Notes: generated from the sequence alone by a model not told the origin. Positions 1 to 8,657 are shown, counted from the first letter of the stretch. The stretch is 64,000 nucleotides of DNA from Streptomyces longisporoflavus (GCF_014649775.1 NZ_BMTR01000002.1:62001-126000), one strand, 5' to 3'. Translations and numbers: made by a program.

Positions 1-936
1 GCGCAGGTCGAGGACGGCGAGCTCCACCAGGTCGCCCCAGCGCCGCACCCGGTGGATCTCCGGGTCGGGCAGTGCGGAACCGCCGAAGGAGTCGCGGTGC
101 GGCATGTGCTCGAACCACGCCTGGTAGGCGGCTGCGCGGCGCCGCATGAACGGGGCGCCGCCGCCGGTGCCGCTGTAGTCGTTGACGACCTCGTGGTCGT
201 CCCAGGTCAGGAACCACGGGTGGGCGGCGTGTGCCTCGCGTAGCGATTTATCGCCCTTGTACAGGGCGTGCCGCTTGCGGTAGTCGGCGAGCGTGAGAAT
301 CTCCGGGCCGTCGTGGTCGCGCACGTGCTGCTCGGGCACGCCGCCGACCTGGCCGTGCTCGTAGATGTAGTCGCCGAGGTGCACCACGAAGTCGACGTTC
401 TCGCGGGCGATGCCGCGGTGAGCGGCGTAGAAGCCGTCGTGGAACGCCTGGCAGTTGGCGGCCGCGAAGGTGACCTTGGAGACGCGGCCACTCGGCGCGG
501 TCTTCGTGCGTCCGACGCGGCTGGTCCTGCCGAGGGCCTTGAACGCATACCAGTAGTGCCGGCCCGGAGCCAGACCGCTCACCGGGACGTGCACGCTGTG
601 GCCGAGCGTCGCCGAGGCGGGCGCCGTTCCCCGCGCGACGACACGGCGCAGCCTGGCGTCCTTGGCGACGACCCACTCGACCTCGACGACCTCGGGAAGT
701 CTCTGCTCGGGGGCGAGCGGTTCGGGGGCGAGTCTGGTCCACAGCACCACCGAGTGCGGTTGCGGATCACCGGAGGCGACACCGAGGGTGAAGGGCGCGG
801 GATCGTATTCGGCGCCCAGTTTCTCGGCGGCCTCGCGGGCCTGAGCCGGGGTGAGGCCCGTGGCGAGCGGCCAGGCGAGGCTGAGTGCTCCGGCGGCCGC
901 GGCGGACTTGAGCAGGTCACGTCGGTTGACGGTCAT
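1..936 (-). CDS. phoD: PhoD-like alkaline phosphatase/phosphodiesterase, C-terminus cut by window edge
   Basis: Exported metallophosphatase that would release phosphate from phosphate esters outside the cell. The 312 visible residues begin MTVNRRDLLK, a twin-arginine signal, followed by a hydrophobic Ala/Leu stretch and an AQA cleavage site near residue 33. The PhoD N-terminal domain follows (FTLGVASGDPQPHSVVLWTR). Metal-site motifs of the family come next: FAAANCQ, VVHLGDYIYEHG and LTWDDHEVVNDYSG. The start codon overlaps the stop of the upstream gene (ATGA), so the two are probably translationally coupled. PhoD family membership is clear. The substrate is inferred, because PhoD-like proteins include both diesterases and monoesterases. 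The rest of the gene lies beyond position 1. Confidence 0.9.
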   Translation of the reverse strand, partial: MTVNRRDLLKSAAAAGALSLAWPLATGLTPAQAREAAEKLGAEYDPAPFTLGVASGDPQPHSVVLWTRLAPEPLAPEQRLPEVVEVEWVVAKDARLRRVVARGTAPASATLGHSVHVPVSGLAPGRHYWYAFKALGRTSRVGRTKTAPSGRVSKVTFAAANCQAFHDGFYAAHRGIARENVDFVVHLGDYIYEHGQVGGVPEQHVRDHDGPEILTLADYRKRHALYKGDKSLREAHAAHPWFLTWDDHEVVNDYSGTGGGAPFMRRRAAAYQAWFEHMPHRDSFGGSALPDPEIHRVRRWGDLVELAVLDLR

Positions 937-1511
937 CGGCGGCCTCCGGTGGCGCTGAGGGTGAGGGAAAGGGCGTCCGCGTAACCGTCGTTGGAGGTGC
1001 CGCTGCCGCTGCGCGTGAAGACGAGCAGGACCCGGGCCGAGCGGGCGGTGGGCGGCACGGCGGCTTCGGCCGTGCGCTCCAGGAGCCCGGTCTTGCCCTG
1101 CCGGTCGGCCGCGCTGACGGGGCCCAGGACACTGAGGGCGATCGGGGTGCCCTTGGCGTCGCGGAATTCCACGGAGAGGCGCGCGCCGTCCTCTTGCCGG
1201 TCGAAGCCGCCGAGCCAGCCGGCCAGCGTGTATCGGACCTTGCCCGCATCGACGGCGCGGCGTCCGGTCGGGCCGCCCGCGGGCAGATCGATGTCCTGGA
1301 TCAGCGCGGTGCGCGGGCTGTTGCCGCCCGAGAAGAAGCGGCTGCCGCGGTGGGCCGGGCCGGGGTCCGACGCGGTGGGGTAGCCGCCGCCCAGACTGTA
1401 GGCGATGAGCGCAGGGGCTCCCTGGACGACCTTCCAGCCGCGGACCTTCGATACGGGCTCGGCACTGCCGCCGGACCCGCTCTCCGCGTCGCCGTTGACG
1501 ACGAGATTCAC
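933..1511 (-). CDS. Hypothetical protein with a galactose-binding-like (jelly-roll) look, coupled to phoD
   Basis: A 192-residue protein I do not recognise by name. It opens LVVNGDAESG, a phrase typical of carbohydrate-binding, galactose-binding-fold modules ('NGDFE/NGDAES' starts). It continues with alternating hydrophobic beta-strand patterns and ends in ALSLTLSATGG, like the closing strands of such domains. No signal peptide is visible. GTG start, chosen because AGGAGG lies 5 nt upstream. The stop overlaps the phoD-like start by four bases, so both probably form one transcript. It might be exported as a partner of the Tat substrate or act as a ligand-binding subunit; that is inference. Confidence 0.75.
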   Translation of the reverse strand: MNLVVNGDAESGSGGSAEPVSKVRGWKVVQGAPALIAYSLGGGYPTASDPGPAHRGSRFFSGGNSPRTALIQDIDLPAGGPTGRRAVDAGKVRYTLAGWLGGFDRQEDGARLSVEFRDAKGTPIALSVLGPVSAADRQGKTGLLERTAEAAVPPTARSARVLLVFTRSGSGTSNDGYADALSLTLSATGGRR

Positions 1512-1749
1512 GCACGCCTCCTGTGATCGGTGAGTTGAGCGCGGTCAGCCCACCAGCCCCGTATGAACCAGGAGAAGCATTCCGGCGAATTCTGTTACAG
1601 CGGTGCGTCGCCGTACATGGCCGCGGACGCGGGCGGTTCACCGGCTCGTGCGTGCTTCCGTCGCCTCGCGTCGCGGAGAAAGGCGCCCGAGGGTGCCCCG
1701 TGCCGGGCGCCGGTCCGCGCAACTGCCGCTCTGTGGAGGCGTGCTGGGT

Positions 1750-2679
1750 TCAACTCGACGAGGAGTTCACCGTGGCGGGCACCGCCGAGGCCCGGGGTTC
1801 CGGGGGTGCCGGGGCGGTGCGGGCGCCGTTGCGGGTGGCGCCGATGCCTGCGATCACGACGAAGGCGACGCCGACCGCGGGTGCGAGGCCGGGCATCTGG
1901 CCGAGCACGAGCAGGCCCATGAGGAGTGCGATGGCCGGCTCCAGGCTCATCAGGGTGCCGAAGGCGGAGGTCGTGAGGCGGCGCAGGGCGAGGAACTCGA
2001 GGATGAAGGGCAGCACGGCGCTCAGGGCGGCAAGGCCCAGCATGGCTCCGAGCAGCTTCCACGTGACGTTTTCCAGCTCGGAGGGTGCGGCGGCGAGGAG
2101 GCCGATGAGGCCGGCGACAGGCATGGAGATGGCAAGGCCGCCGAGACCGGTCACGGAGTCGCCCACGCGTTGGGTCAGCAAGATGTAGGCCGCCCAGCAG
2201 GCTGCGGCGGTCAGTGCGAAGCCCGCGCCGAGCGCGTCGATGCCTCCGTGCCAGGGTTCGGTCAGCGCCGCGACACCGAGGGCGGCCATCGCTGTCCAGC
2301 GGATACGACCGCGGCCCGGGCCCCAGAGGGACACGGCCAGCGGGCCGAGGAATTCCAGCGCGCTGGCCGTGCCGAGCGGCAGCCGGGTCACGGCGAGCAT
2401 GAAGAACACCATCATGCCCGCGCTGACCGCGCCCAGCATGGTGCACGCCAGCAGGTCACGGCCGGAGAAGTCACGCGGGCGGGGCCTTATCAGGACCAGC
2501 AGGAGCACACCGGCCCCCGCAAGGCGCAGCCCGGTCGTGCCCAGGGCTCCGAGCTGGTCGACCAGCGGAACCGACAGGGCAAGACCGAGCTGGATGGTGG
2601 ACATGGAGGCCACGGCCATCACGGTTCCGGTGGTGGCCGAGGGGAGGCGCAGACGTGCGCGGTGTGCCGGCAAACTCAT
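1750..2679 (-). CDS. EamA/RhtA-type DMT superfamily exporter
   Basis: Integral membrane protein of about ten helices and 309 residues, the usual length for EamA transporters such as RhtA (threonine/homoserine export). Two internal repeats of roughly five helices are visible. The first carries GTASALEFLGPLAVSL around residues 102-117, and the second carries FGTLMSLEPAIALLMGLLVLGQ near residues 235-256, which matches the EamA signature 'LEPv.a.l.g...lgE'. It is divergent from a LysR gene with a LysR-type operator between them, so it is probably that regulator's target. The substrate is likely an amino acid or small metabolite and cannot be read from sequence. Confidence 0.85.
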   Translation of the reverse strand: MSLPAHRARLRLPSATTGTVMAVASMSTIQLGLALSVPLVDQLGALGTTGLRLAGAGVLLLVLIRPRPRDFSGRDLLACTMLGAVSAGMMVFFMLAVTRLPLGTASALEFLGPLAVSLWGPGRGRIRWTAMAALGVAALTEPWHGGIDALGAGFALTAAACWAAYILLTQRVGDSVTGLGGLAISMPVAGLIGLLAAAPSELENVTWKLLGAMLGLAALSAVLPFILEFLALRRLTTSAFGTLMSLEPAIALLMGLLVLGQMPGLAPAVGVAFVVIAGIGATRNGARTAPAPPEPRASAVPATVNSSSS

Positions 2680-2710
2680 GGCGGACAGTAGACGGGCCGC
2701 AGACCGTTCG

Positions 2711-2755
2711 TGTCCACGTGCCGATCATGGACAATCCGTTCACACATCATGGACA
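2711..2755. promoter_or_regulatory. LysR-type operator between exporter and regulator
   Basis: TGTCCA (2711-2716) and TGGACA (2728-2733) form a perfect inverted repeat separated by 11 nt, the T-N11-A shape of LysR boxes. A second half-site sits in a direct repeat: ATCATGGACA occurs at 2724-2733 and again at 2746-2755, 22 bp (about two helical turns) apart. The site lies between the divergent exporter and the LysR gene. Confidence 0.65.
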
Positions 2756-2763
2756 GTGGGGTC

Positions 2764-3711
2764 ATGGAGACCCGACGACTGCGCATGCTGGTGGAACTGT
2801 CCCGTCTGGGGTCCATGCGCGCGGTGGCCGACATGCTGGGCGCGACCACCTCGACGGTCTCGCAGCAGATCGCCGCCCTGGCGGACGAGATGGGCACCGC
2901 GCTGACCGAACCCCACGGGCGCCTGGTGCGGCTGACGCCCGCGGGCCGCCGGCTGGCGGAGCACGGGGTGACGATCCTCTCCGCCGTCGAGACGGCGCGG
3001 CACGACCTCGCCCCGGGAAGCGAGCCCAACGGCACCCTGCGCGTCGCGGGCTTCGCCACCGCCATCCGCGCCCACCTGCTGCCCGTCGTCAGCGCCCTCA
3101 CCACGAGCCATCCGCGCCTGCGTGTCCTGGTCCGCGAGCACGAACCGGCGGAGGCGCTGCGGCTGCTGTCCGAGGACGCCACGGATCTGGCCCTGACCTA
3201 CGACTACAACCTGGCTCCCGCGGCCGAGGATCCCGTGGTGAGCTCGACGGCCCTGTGGACCGCGGGTTGGGGCCTGGGCGTTCCCGTGCAAGCCGGCACC
3301 CGGGAGGGGACCGCGCTGGAGGTCTTCGCCCGCTTCGCCGGACACGACTGGATCGTCAACTCGCGCAACACCGCGGACGAGACCGTCATCCGCACCCTTG
3401 CCTCCATGGCGGGCTTCACCCCGCGCATCACCCACCAGGCCGACAGCCTCGACCTCGTACAGGGCATGATCACCGCCGGGCTCGGCGTGGGCCTGCTCCC
3501 CTTGGACATCCCCACATACGCAGCGGTGCACATCCTGCCGCTCGCCGACCCCGAGGTCCGACTGCGCTCCTACGCCGTCGCCCGCCACGGCCGCCTGGAC
3601 TGGCCGCCCCTCGCCCTGGTCACCGACCTCCTCGTCCGGCGGTCCGCGACCGGACACCATCCCGACCGGCCCACCGGCACGGGTGCCGGGGAACCTCCTC
3701 AGGTTCCGTGA
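2764..3711 (+). CDS. LysR family transcriptional regulator
   Basis: A 315-residue regulator. The N-terminal winged helix-turn-helix covers roughly residues 1-60 (LVELSRLGSMRAVADMLGA, then TTSTVSQQIAALADEMG), followed by a periplasmic-binding-like effector domain from about residue 90. An in-frame ATG 54 bp upstream exists, but I chose the ATG at METRRLRML because LysR proteins begin right at the HTH and the upstream residues fit no domain. Divergent from the EamA exporter with a T-N11-A operator between, so it most likely controls that gene and itself. The effector is unknown. Confidence 0.88.
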   Translation: METRRLRMLVELSRLGSMRAVADMLGATTSTVSQQIAALADEMGTALTEPHGRLVRLTPAGRRLAEHGVTILSAVETARHDLAPGSEPNGTLRVAGFATAIRAHLLPVVSALTTSHPRLRVLVREHEPAEALRLLSEDATDLALTYDYNLAPAAEDPVVSSTALWTAGWGLGVPVQAGTREGTALEVFARFAGHDWIVNSRNTADETVIRTLASMAGFTPRITHQADSLDLVQGMITAGLGVGLLPLDIPTYAAVHILPLADPEVRLRSYAVARHGRLDWPPLALVTDLLVRRSATGHHPDRPTGTGAGEPPQVP

Positions 3712-3763
3712 TCAGGCCGGATCGGCCTGTGCGGGCCGCCGTCCGGCATGCGGACGGCCGGAC

Positions 3764-4717
3764 TCAGAGGACCGTTTCCGCGTACGCGGTCACGTCCTCC
3801 ACCGATGCGTTGCCGCCGCAGATCACCAGGCCGAGCCTGGTCGCCTCGCCCGTCTTGGCCAGGACGCGACGGGCGGCCGGCAGGAGGCAGCCCGCCGCCG
3901 GCTCGGCCCATACCTTGGCGTGCTCGGCCAGCTCGAGCACGCCTGCGTAGGCCTCCGCCTCGGGCACGACCAGTACCTCGTCGACCAGATCACGCACCAT
4001 GGTGTACGTCAGCGGCGACACGGTGGGCGCACTCAGGGTGCTGATGCGCGAGTCCACATCCACCTGGACCGGTCCCCCGCAGGCCAGTGCCCTGGACATC
4101 GCGTCGGCGCCGGTGGTCTCCACGCCCCACACGCGCACGCCCGGCCGGCGCGCCCGTAGTGCCGCCGCCACGCCGGCGATCAGCCCACCGCCGCCGATGG
4201 AGACCAGGACGTCCGTCAGTTCACCGGCGTCGGCGGCGAGTTCGAGCCCCACGGTGCCCTGCCCCGCGATGACCACCGGATCGGAGAACGGGTGCAGCAG
4301 CGTGAGCCCGTCCGCCTCCAGCCGGTCCATCAGGGCGAAAGCCTCGGGCATGGTGGCGGTCAGCCGTACGTCGGCCCCGGCGGCCCGGGCAGCCTGCACC
4401 GAGCGCGCCGGCGCGGTGCGCGGCATCACCACGGTGGCGCGCACCCCCAGCGCGGACGACATCTCCGCCACGGCGACACCATGGTTGCCGCCGGACACCG
4501 CGACCACGCCGGCCGCGCGCTGTTCACCGGTCATCGCCAACAGCTTGGCCACGGCTCCCCGCGCCTTGAACGAACCCGTGCGCTGCAGCAGTTCGAGCTT
4601 GACCGTGACCGGCACCCCGAGCAACGCGCTCAGCCCCGGGCTGGGCAACGTGGGAGTGCGCACCACGTGCCCGGCAATCCGCGCCGCCGCGCTCTCCACG
4701 TCCTCAACACCGACCAT
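3764..4717 (-). CDS. PLP-dependent threonine/serine dehydratase-like enzyme
   Basis: Fold-type II pyridoxal-phosphate enzyme of 317 residues, expected to deaminate threonine to 2-oxobutyrate and ammonia, or serine to pyruvate, in the cytoplasm. The PLP lysine is K51 in TGSFKARGA. The substrate loop SGGNHGVAVA and the phosphate-binding loop SIGGGGLIAG are present. It lacks the ACT regulatory domain of biosynthetic IlvA, so it looks like the short catabolic type or a serine racemase relative. The start is the internal ATG preceded by GGAGGGG rather than a longer frame beginning 84 bp upstream. Its 3' end faces the LysR gene 52 bp away. Confidence 0.85.
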   Translation of the reverse strand: MVGVEDVESAAARIAGHVVRTPTLPSPGLSALLGVPVTVKLELLQRTGSFKARGAVAKLLAMTGEQRAAGVVAVSGGNHGVAVAEMSSALGVRATVVMPRTAPARSVQAARAAGADVRLTATMPEAFALMDRLEADGLTLLHPFSDPVVIAGQGTVGLELAADAGELTDVLVSIGGGGLIAGVAAALRARRPGVRVWGVETTGADAMSRALACGGPVQVDVDSRISTLSAPTVSPLTYTMVRDLVDEVLVVPEAEAYAGVLELAEHAKVWAEPAAGCLLPAARRVLAKTGEATRLGLVICGGNASVEDVTAYAETVL

Positions 4718-4871
4718 GGCGCCCCTCCAGAATGTCTCGCACGCCGTATCCGTCTGCACGATACGTGGGCGATCCCGGGGAGGGGCAGTCGTTCGGATCA
4801 CTTCCGTACGACGCAGCGCAGATCAGAGCGGTGACGTACAGGGTGAATAAGGCGCCCGACGGAGGTGGCAG

Positions 4872-5165
4872 TCAGGCGCTCGCGTGCCCCGGGGTGACGG
4901 TTCCACGGGACGAGGCGGGGCGCGCCGGCCTGCGTTCCGAGGTGGCCCGGAGCCGGTGCAGCCACAGCGACGCCGTGCCGAGCAGGCCGGTGAATGCGGC
5001 TGCGAGGAACAGCGAGATCCACATCTGACGGCTGCCGGGGGCGGTCCATCCCGTCCAGGCCGCTGCGATCGCCCAGAGCAGGGCACCTGCCAGGTAGAAG
5101 CCGCGGGTGCGGCGCAGTTGGCGTAGGGCCCGCGGGGACACGAGGTGTTCAGTCTTCGGTGCCAT
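4872..5165 (-). CDS. Small two-helix membrane protein
   Basis: 97 residues. Two hydrophobic helices are visible at about 23-41 (FYLAGALLWAIAAAWTGW) and 48-69 (ISLFLAAAFTGLLGTASLW), separated by a short polar turn, with basic residues before the first and after the second (positive-inside pattern). I do not recognise a family; many actinobacteria encode two-TM proteins of this size. The start is ATG at MAPKTEHLV. A longer open frame continues upstream but reads as antisense to the DUF2243 gene. Function unknown. Confidence 0.65.
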   Translation of the reverse strand: MAPKTEHLVSPRALRQLRRTRGFYLAGALLWAIAAAWTGWTAPGSRQMWISLFLAAAFTGLLGTASLWLHRLRATSERRPARPASSRGTVTPGHASA

Positions 5166-5327
5166 GCCGGACCGCGTACCCCGAATCGCGTCCGCTACCG
5201 GGCGGGATATGAGGCGGCTGCGATTGGGCCGGACGGCAGACACGCCTGCGCGTGAAGGCCGCGGAAAGGGGAACCTGCGGCTGAGGCATCTTCCGGCGGA
5301 GTTCGAGACCAGGAGCGGAGACGAGCG

Positions 5328-5891
5328 ATGGCCACCACGACGGGCAGGGCCGGGACCGGCATGGCGCAACCGGCAAGCATCCAGTTGCCCGGCATCGTGC
5401 TGGGAGTGGGGATGGGCGGCTTCGTCGACGGCATCCTGCTCCACCAGCTGCTGCAGTGGCACCACATGCTCTCCAGCACCAACGAAGACCACATCGGGGT
5501 GAAGTACTACAACCCCCACACCGTCTCCGGCCTGGAGATGAACACCGTGTGGGACGGCATCTTCCACACCGTGTGCTGGCTGGCGGTCCTGCTCGGGCTC
5601 GCCGTCCTGTACTCGCGGGTCACCCACAACCGGCTGCGGGTGTGGACCTCCCGGGTGCTGTGGGGCTGGATGCTCGTCGGCTGGGGTCTGTTCAACCTCG
5701 TCGAGGGCGTCCTGGACCACCACATCCTGGGCATCCACCACGTGTACGCCGGAGACGGCCAGGTCTGGTGGGACATCGGCTTCCTCGTCCTGGGCGCCCT
5801 GCTGGTCGGCGGCGGTTACCTGCTCCAGCGCAGTGGCCGGCCCTTCGACCCGAACACCCCCGCCCGCGAGCACGAGGGCCGCCGGGCCTGA
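5328..5891 (+). CDS. DUF2243 domain membrane protein
   Basis: A 187-residue membrane protein with four helices and the histidine-rich features of DUF2243: FVDGILLHQLLQWHHMLSS near residues 29-47 and LVEGVLDHHILGIHHV around residues 126-141. Paired histidines facing the membrane suggest metal or haem contact, but no function is established that I can recall. GGAG lies 7 nt before the ATG. Its TGA overlaps the ATG of the next gene (TGATG), so it is coupled to the CtaG-like protein, a known actinobacterial pairing that hints at a role in copper or oxidase assembly. Confidence 0.85.
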   Translation: MATTTGRAGTGMAQPASIQLPGIVLGVGMGGFVDGILLHQLLQWHHMLSSTNEDHIGVKYYNPHTVSGLEMNTVWDGIFHTVCWLAVLLGLAVLYSRVTHNRLRVWTSRVLWGWMLVGWGLFNLVEGVLDHHILGIHHVYAGDGQVWWDIGFLVLGALLVGGGYLLQRSGRPFDPNTPAREHEGRRA

Positions 5892-6736
5892 TGCACCACC
5901 ACACCCACGACCACGGGCACGACGCGGGCAGCGGCGCGAGCAGCGCCCTGGAGTGGCTTCTGCCCGCGCTTGTGCTGCTGGCCGCTGCCGGCACCTACCT
6001 GCTGCTCGTCCGCCGGGCCCGCCACCGCAATCCGGCCCTGGGCTGGAGCCGCTGGCGGACCGGATGGTTCCTGGGCGGTGTCCTCCTGCTCGGCGCCGCC
6101 CTGCTGCCGCCTCTGGCTCCCTTCGCGCACGGGGACTTCCGCGGCCACATGGTCCAGCACCTGCTCATCGGCATGTACGCCCCGCTCGCCCTCGTCCTCG
6201 GCGCTCCGGTCACCCTCCTTCTGCGCACCCTGCCCGCAGCCCGCGGCAAGCAGCTGACCGCCGTACTGCACAGCCCGCCCGCCCGCGTCCTCGCCCACCC
6301 CGCGGTCGCGCTGACGCTGGCCACGGGCAGCCTCGCGGTCCTCTACTTCACGCCCCTCTACAACGCGACCGTGAGCGCTCCGGCAGCGCACTGGCTGCTG
6401 CACGCGCACTTCCTGCTGTCCGGGGCCCTGTTCGCGTACGTCATCGCCGGCCCCGACCCCGCCCCTTCGCGACCCGGAGTACGCGCCCGGCTGGTCTATC
6501 TCGGCATCGCCATCGCGGCCCACGCGATCATCTCCCAGTTGATGTACGGCGGCTTCTGGGTCGACGTCCACGCCCCCATCCCCCGGGTCCAGGCGGGCGC
6601 CGAGATCATGTACTACGGCGGCGACTTCGCCGAACTGCTCCTGGCCGCAGCCCTGGTCGCCACCTGGCGCCCCGAGCCCCGGCGGGCAGCCACCGTCACG
6701 GCGCGGATTCGGCGCTCCTGCGCTGGTTGGCATTGA
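5891..6736 (+). CDS. CtaG-like cytochrome c oxidase assembly membrane protein
   Basis: 281 residues, about seven transmembrane helices, matching the caa3_CtaG family. The hallmark is in helix 3: HGDFRGHMVQHLLIGMYAP followed by LALVLGAPVTLLLRTLP. The N-terminus starts MHHHTHDHGHD, a cluster of histidines that could bind copper. The role in the family is assembly of the copper centre of terminal oxidase or copper handling. The start was chosen because the ATG overlaps the preceding stop. The last 41 bp overlap the 3' end of the convergent CGNR gene. Confidence 0.85.
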   Translation: MHHHTHDHGHDAGSGASSALEWLLPALVLLAAAGTYLLLVRRARHRNPALGWSRWRTGWFLGGVLLLGAALLPPLAPFAHGDFRGHMVQHLLIGMYAPLALVLGAPVTLLLRTLPAARGKQLTAVLHSPPARVLAHPAVALTLATGSLAVLYFTPLYNATVSAPAAHWLLHAHFLLSGALFAYVIAGPDPAPSRPGVRARLVYLGIAIAAHAIISQLMYGGFWVDVHAPIPRVQAGAEIMYYGGDFAELLLAAALVATWRPEPRRAATVTARIRRSCAGWH

Positions 6737-7271
6737 AGCGTGCCTTCTTCTGCCGATTCCCGCACGTATTCATGTCGCACCATTTGCGGGTGCGACTCTG
6801 ACTGGTGTCGAAGAAGGCGGCCCGGCAGGTCGGTGAGGCGCACAGGGCCAGTTTTCCGTCCCGTTCGCCCGCGATGATGCTGATCGCGTCGGCGGCGATC
6901 ACGCCGAGGGCGTCTTCCACGCGGGAAGCCGAGCTGAGCTGCCATTGCCGCTCACCCCCGTGCGTCAGGATCGCCGCGGCCCGTCCCTGAGCGCTGCGGT
7001 CGTTGATGACGGCGACGGCAGCCGTGGGCAGAGCCTCCTCGACCGCGGCCGCTGTCGCCGCGGCGTGGATCGACTCCCTCAGGTCCCGGGCGAGGTCGAG
7101 CTGGGCAGGGGTGCAGGAGTCCACCGCGAGGCCGTACACCGCCAGCCAGTCGACGAGTCGCCGCGGCACGGGAATGCGCTCCACAGCCTCGCCATGACGC
7201 TCCGAAAGGGTCCCCGTGAAGCTGGTCGCCAGCACCGTACCGAGGCGGAAGTCAGGGAACGCAGTACGCAT
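6696..7271 (-). CDS. CGNR zinc-finger regulatory protein (ABATE domain)
   Basis: 191 residues. An N-terminal ABATE-type domain (DWLAVYGLAVDSCTPAQLDL region) is followed by a C-terminal zinc finger running from CASPTCRAAFFDTS through RKWCDMNTCGNRQKKARF. This carries the four cysteines and the CGNR signature of the family, which is thought to bind DNA. It sits head-to-head with the epoxide hydrolase, and repeated TTAGCCGGTT sites lie between the two starts, so it is the likely regulator of the hydrolase and itself. The 3' end overlaps the convergent CtaG-like gene. Confidence 0.88.
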   Translation of the reverse strand: MRTAFPDFRLGTVLATSFTGTLSERHGEAVERIPVPRRLVDWLAVYGLAVDSCTPAQLDLARDLRESIHAAATAAAVEEALPTAAVAVINDRSAQGRAAAILTHGGERQWQLSSASRVEDALGVIAADAISIIAGERDGKLALCASPTCRAAFFDTSQSRTRKWCDMNTCGNRQKKARFNANQRRSAESAP

Positions 7272-7280
7272 GGAACCACC

Positions 7281-7352
7281 TTAGCCGGTTGCGTGCCGGG
7301 TCGGGAGGGCGGTAGAACCGTCTTAGCCGGTTCGCAGGGTTCGCAGCCGGTT
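7281..7352. promoter_or_regulatory. Three-copy AGCCGGTT repeat, candidate CGNR operator
   Basis: TTAGCCGGTT occurs at 7281-7290 and 7323-7332, and a partial copy (AGCCGGTT) at 7345-7352. Start-to-start spacings are 42 and about 20 bp, close to four and two helical turns, so a protein could contact all three on one face. They fill the gap between the divergent CGNR regulator and epoxide hydrolase. Confidence 0.5.
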
Positions 7353-7373
7353 CCGCGACGGCCAGGAGGTCTC

Positions 7374-8546
7374 ATGCCCCGTCCGACCAGCGACGTACAA
7401 GCATTTGAAGCCCGCGCAACTGACGCCGACCTCGACGATCTGCGCGCGCGACTGGCCGCGGCGCGGCTGCCGGAGGCCGAGACGGTCCATCGCCCCGCGC
7501 CCGACCCCCGCCGGTGGGAACAGGGCGTTCCCCTCGCCGACCTCGTCGATGTCGTGGACTACTGGCGCACCGGGTACGAATGGCGGCCGTTCGAAGAGCG
7601 CCTCAACCGGCTCGGCCAGTTCCGCACGACCATTGATGACCTGGGAATCCACTTCCTGCACCGCCGGTCCGCGCGCGCGGACGCCACTCCGCTGATCCTG
7701 ACGCACGGCTGGCCGGACAGCATTGTTCGGTTCGTCGACGTCATGGACGAACTGGCAGATCCAAAAGACGCGGACGCACCGGCGTTCCACGTCGTGGTCC
7801 CGTCCCTCCCGGGTTTTGGTTACAGCGACAGGCCGGCCGCCACCGGGTGGGGCACCGAGAAGATCGCGGCCGCATGGGTCGAGCTGATGGGAAGGCTTGG
7901 CTACAGGAAGTTCGCGGCCCACGGCGGCGACTGGGGAGGGAATATCACCACGGTTCTCGGTGGCAGGTTCCCCGACCACGTGCTCGGAATCCACACGACA
8001 TTCGCGGAGGGTCCGCCCGGCCTGACGACGGACGGGCTGACGGCGGTCGAACGCACGTGGGCCGAGGAAACCCGGGACTTCTGGCGCCACCGTGCGGCGT
8101 ACGCGAAGCAGCAGGCGACCCGACCGCAGACCATCGGCTACTCGCTCGTCGACTCACCGGTCGGGCTTCTCGCCTGGATTCTGGACAAATTCGCCGAGTG
8201 GTCAGACACCGACGACAATCCGTTCGAGACCATTTCCATGGACAGAATCCTTGACGACGTCACCCTGTACTGGCTGACACGGACCGGCGCATCGGCGGCC
8301 CGCATCTACTACGAAAGCCACAACTCCCTGGACCCCGACCTCCGGGTCGACGTCCCGTCAGCGCTCACCATGTATCCCCGCGACGTCGAGAAGTGCCCGC
8401 GCCCCTGGGCACAGCAGCGCTACCGACAGATCGTCCGCTGGAGGCTGCCGGAATCCGGCGGGCATTTCCCGTCGCTGGAGGTTCCCGGGTATTTCGTCAA
8501 GGACCTGCAAGAAGGTCTCGCGGCGGTGCTGGCCGCCCATCGGTGA
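7374..8546 (+). CDS. Epoxide hydrolase (EHN + alpha/beta hydrolase fold)
   Basis: 390 residues. It has an N-terminal EHN domain (RPFEERLNRLGQFRTTIDDL) and an alpha/beta hydrolase core. Active-site features are the HGWPDS oxyanion loop near residue 121, the nucleophile D186 in HGGDWGGN, and a C-terminal SGGHFPSLE histidine. It hydrolyses epoxides to diols in the family, often for xenobiotic or terpene breakdown. The start is the ATG directly after CAGGAGGT; the long upstream extension in frame is antisense to the regulator. Likely controlled by the divergent CGNR protein. Confidence 0.9.
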   Translation: MPRPTSDVQAFEARATDADLDDLRARLAAARLPEAETVHRPAPDPRRWEQGVPLADLVDVVDYWRTGYEWRPFEERLNRLGQFRTTIDDLGIHFLHRRSARADATPLILTHGWPDSIVRFVDVMDELADPKDADAPAFHVVVPSLPGFGYSDRPAATGWGTEKIAAAWVELMGRLGYRKFAAHGGDWGGNITTVLGGRFPDHVLGIHTTFAEGPPGLTTDGLTAVERTWAEETRDFWRHRAAYAKQQATRPQTIGYSLVDSPVGLLAWILDKFAEWSDTDDNPFETISMDRILDDVTLYWLTRTGASAARIYYESHNSLDPDLRVDVPSALTMYPRDVEKCPRPWAQQRYRQIVRWRLPESGGHFPSLEVPGYFVKDLQEGLAAVLAAHR

Positions 8547-8657
8547 ACACGGATCGGTGCCCCGGCGGCCACGGCATGTCCGCAGCCGCCGCAGGAGGCC
8601 CGAAGGTGCCGGTGTTGCTGCAGTGGAGCGGCCCGGCAGCGCCGGACAATCACCACC

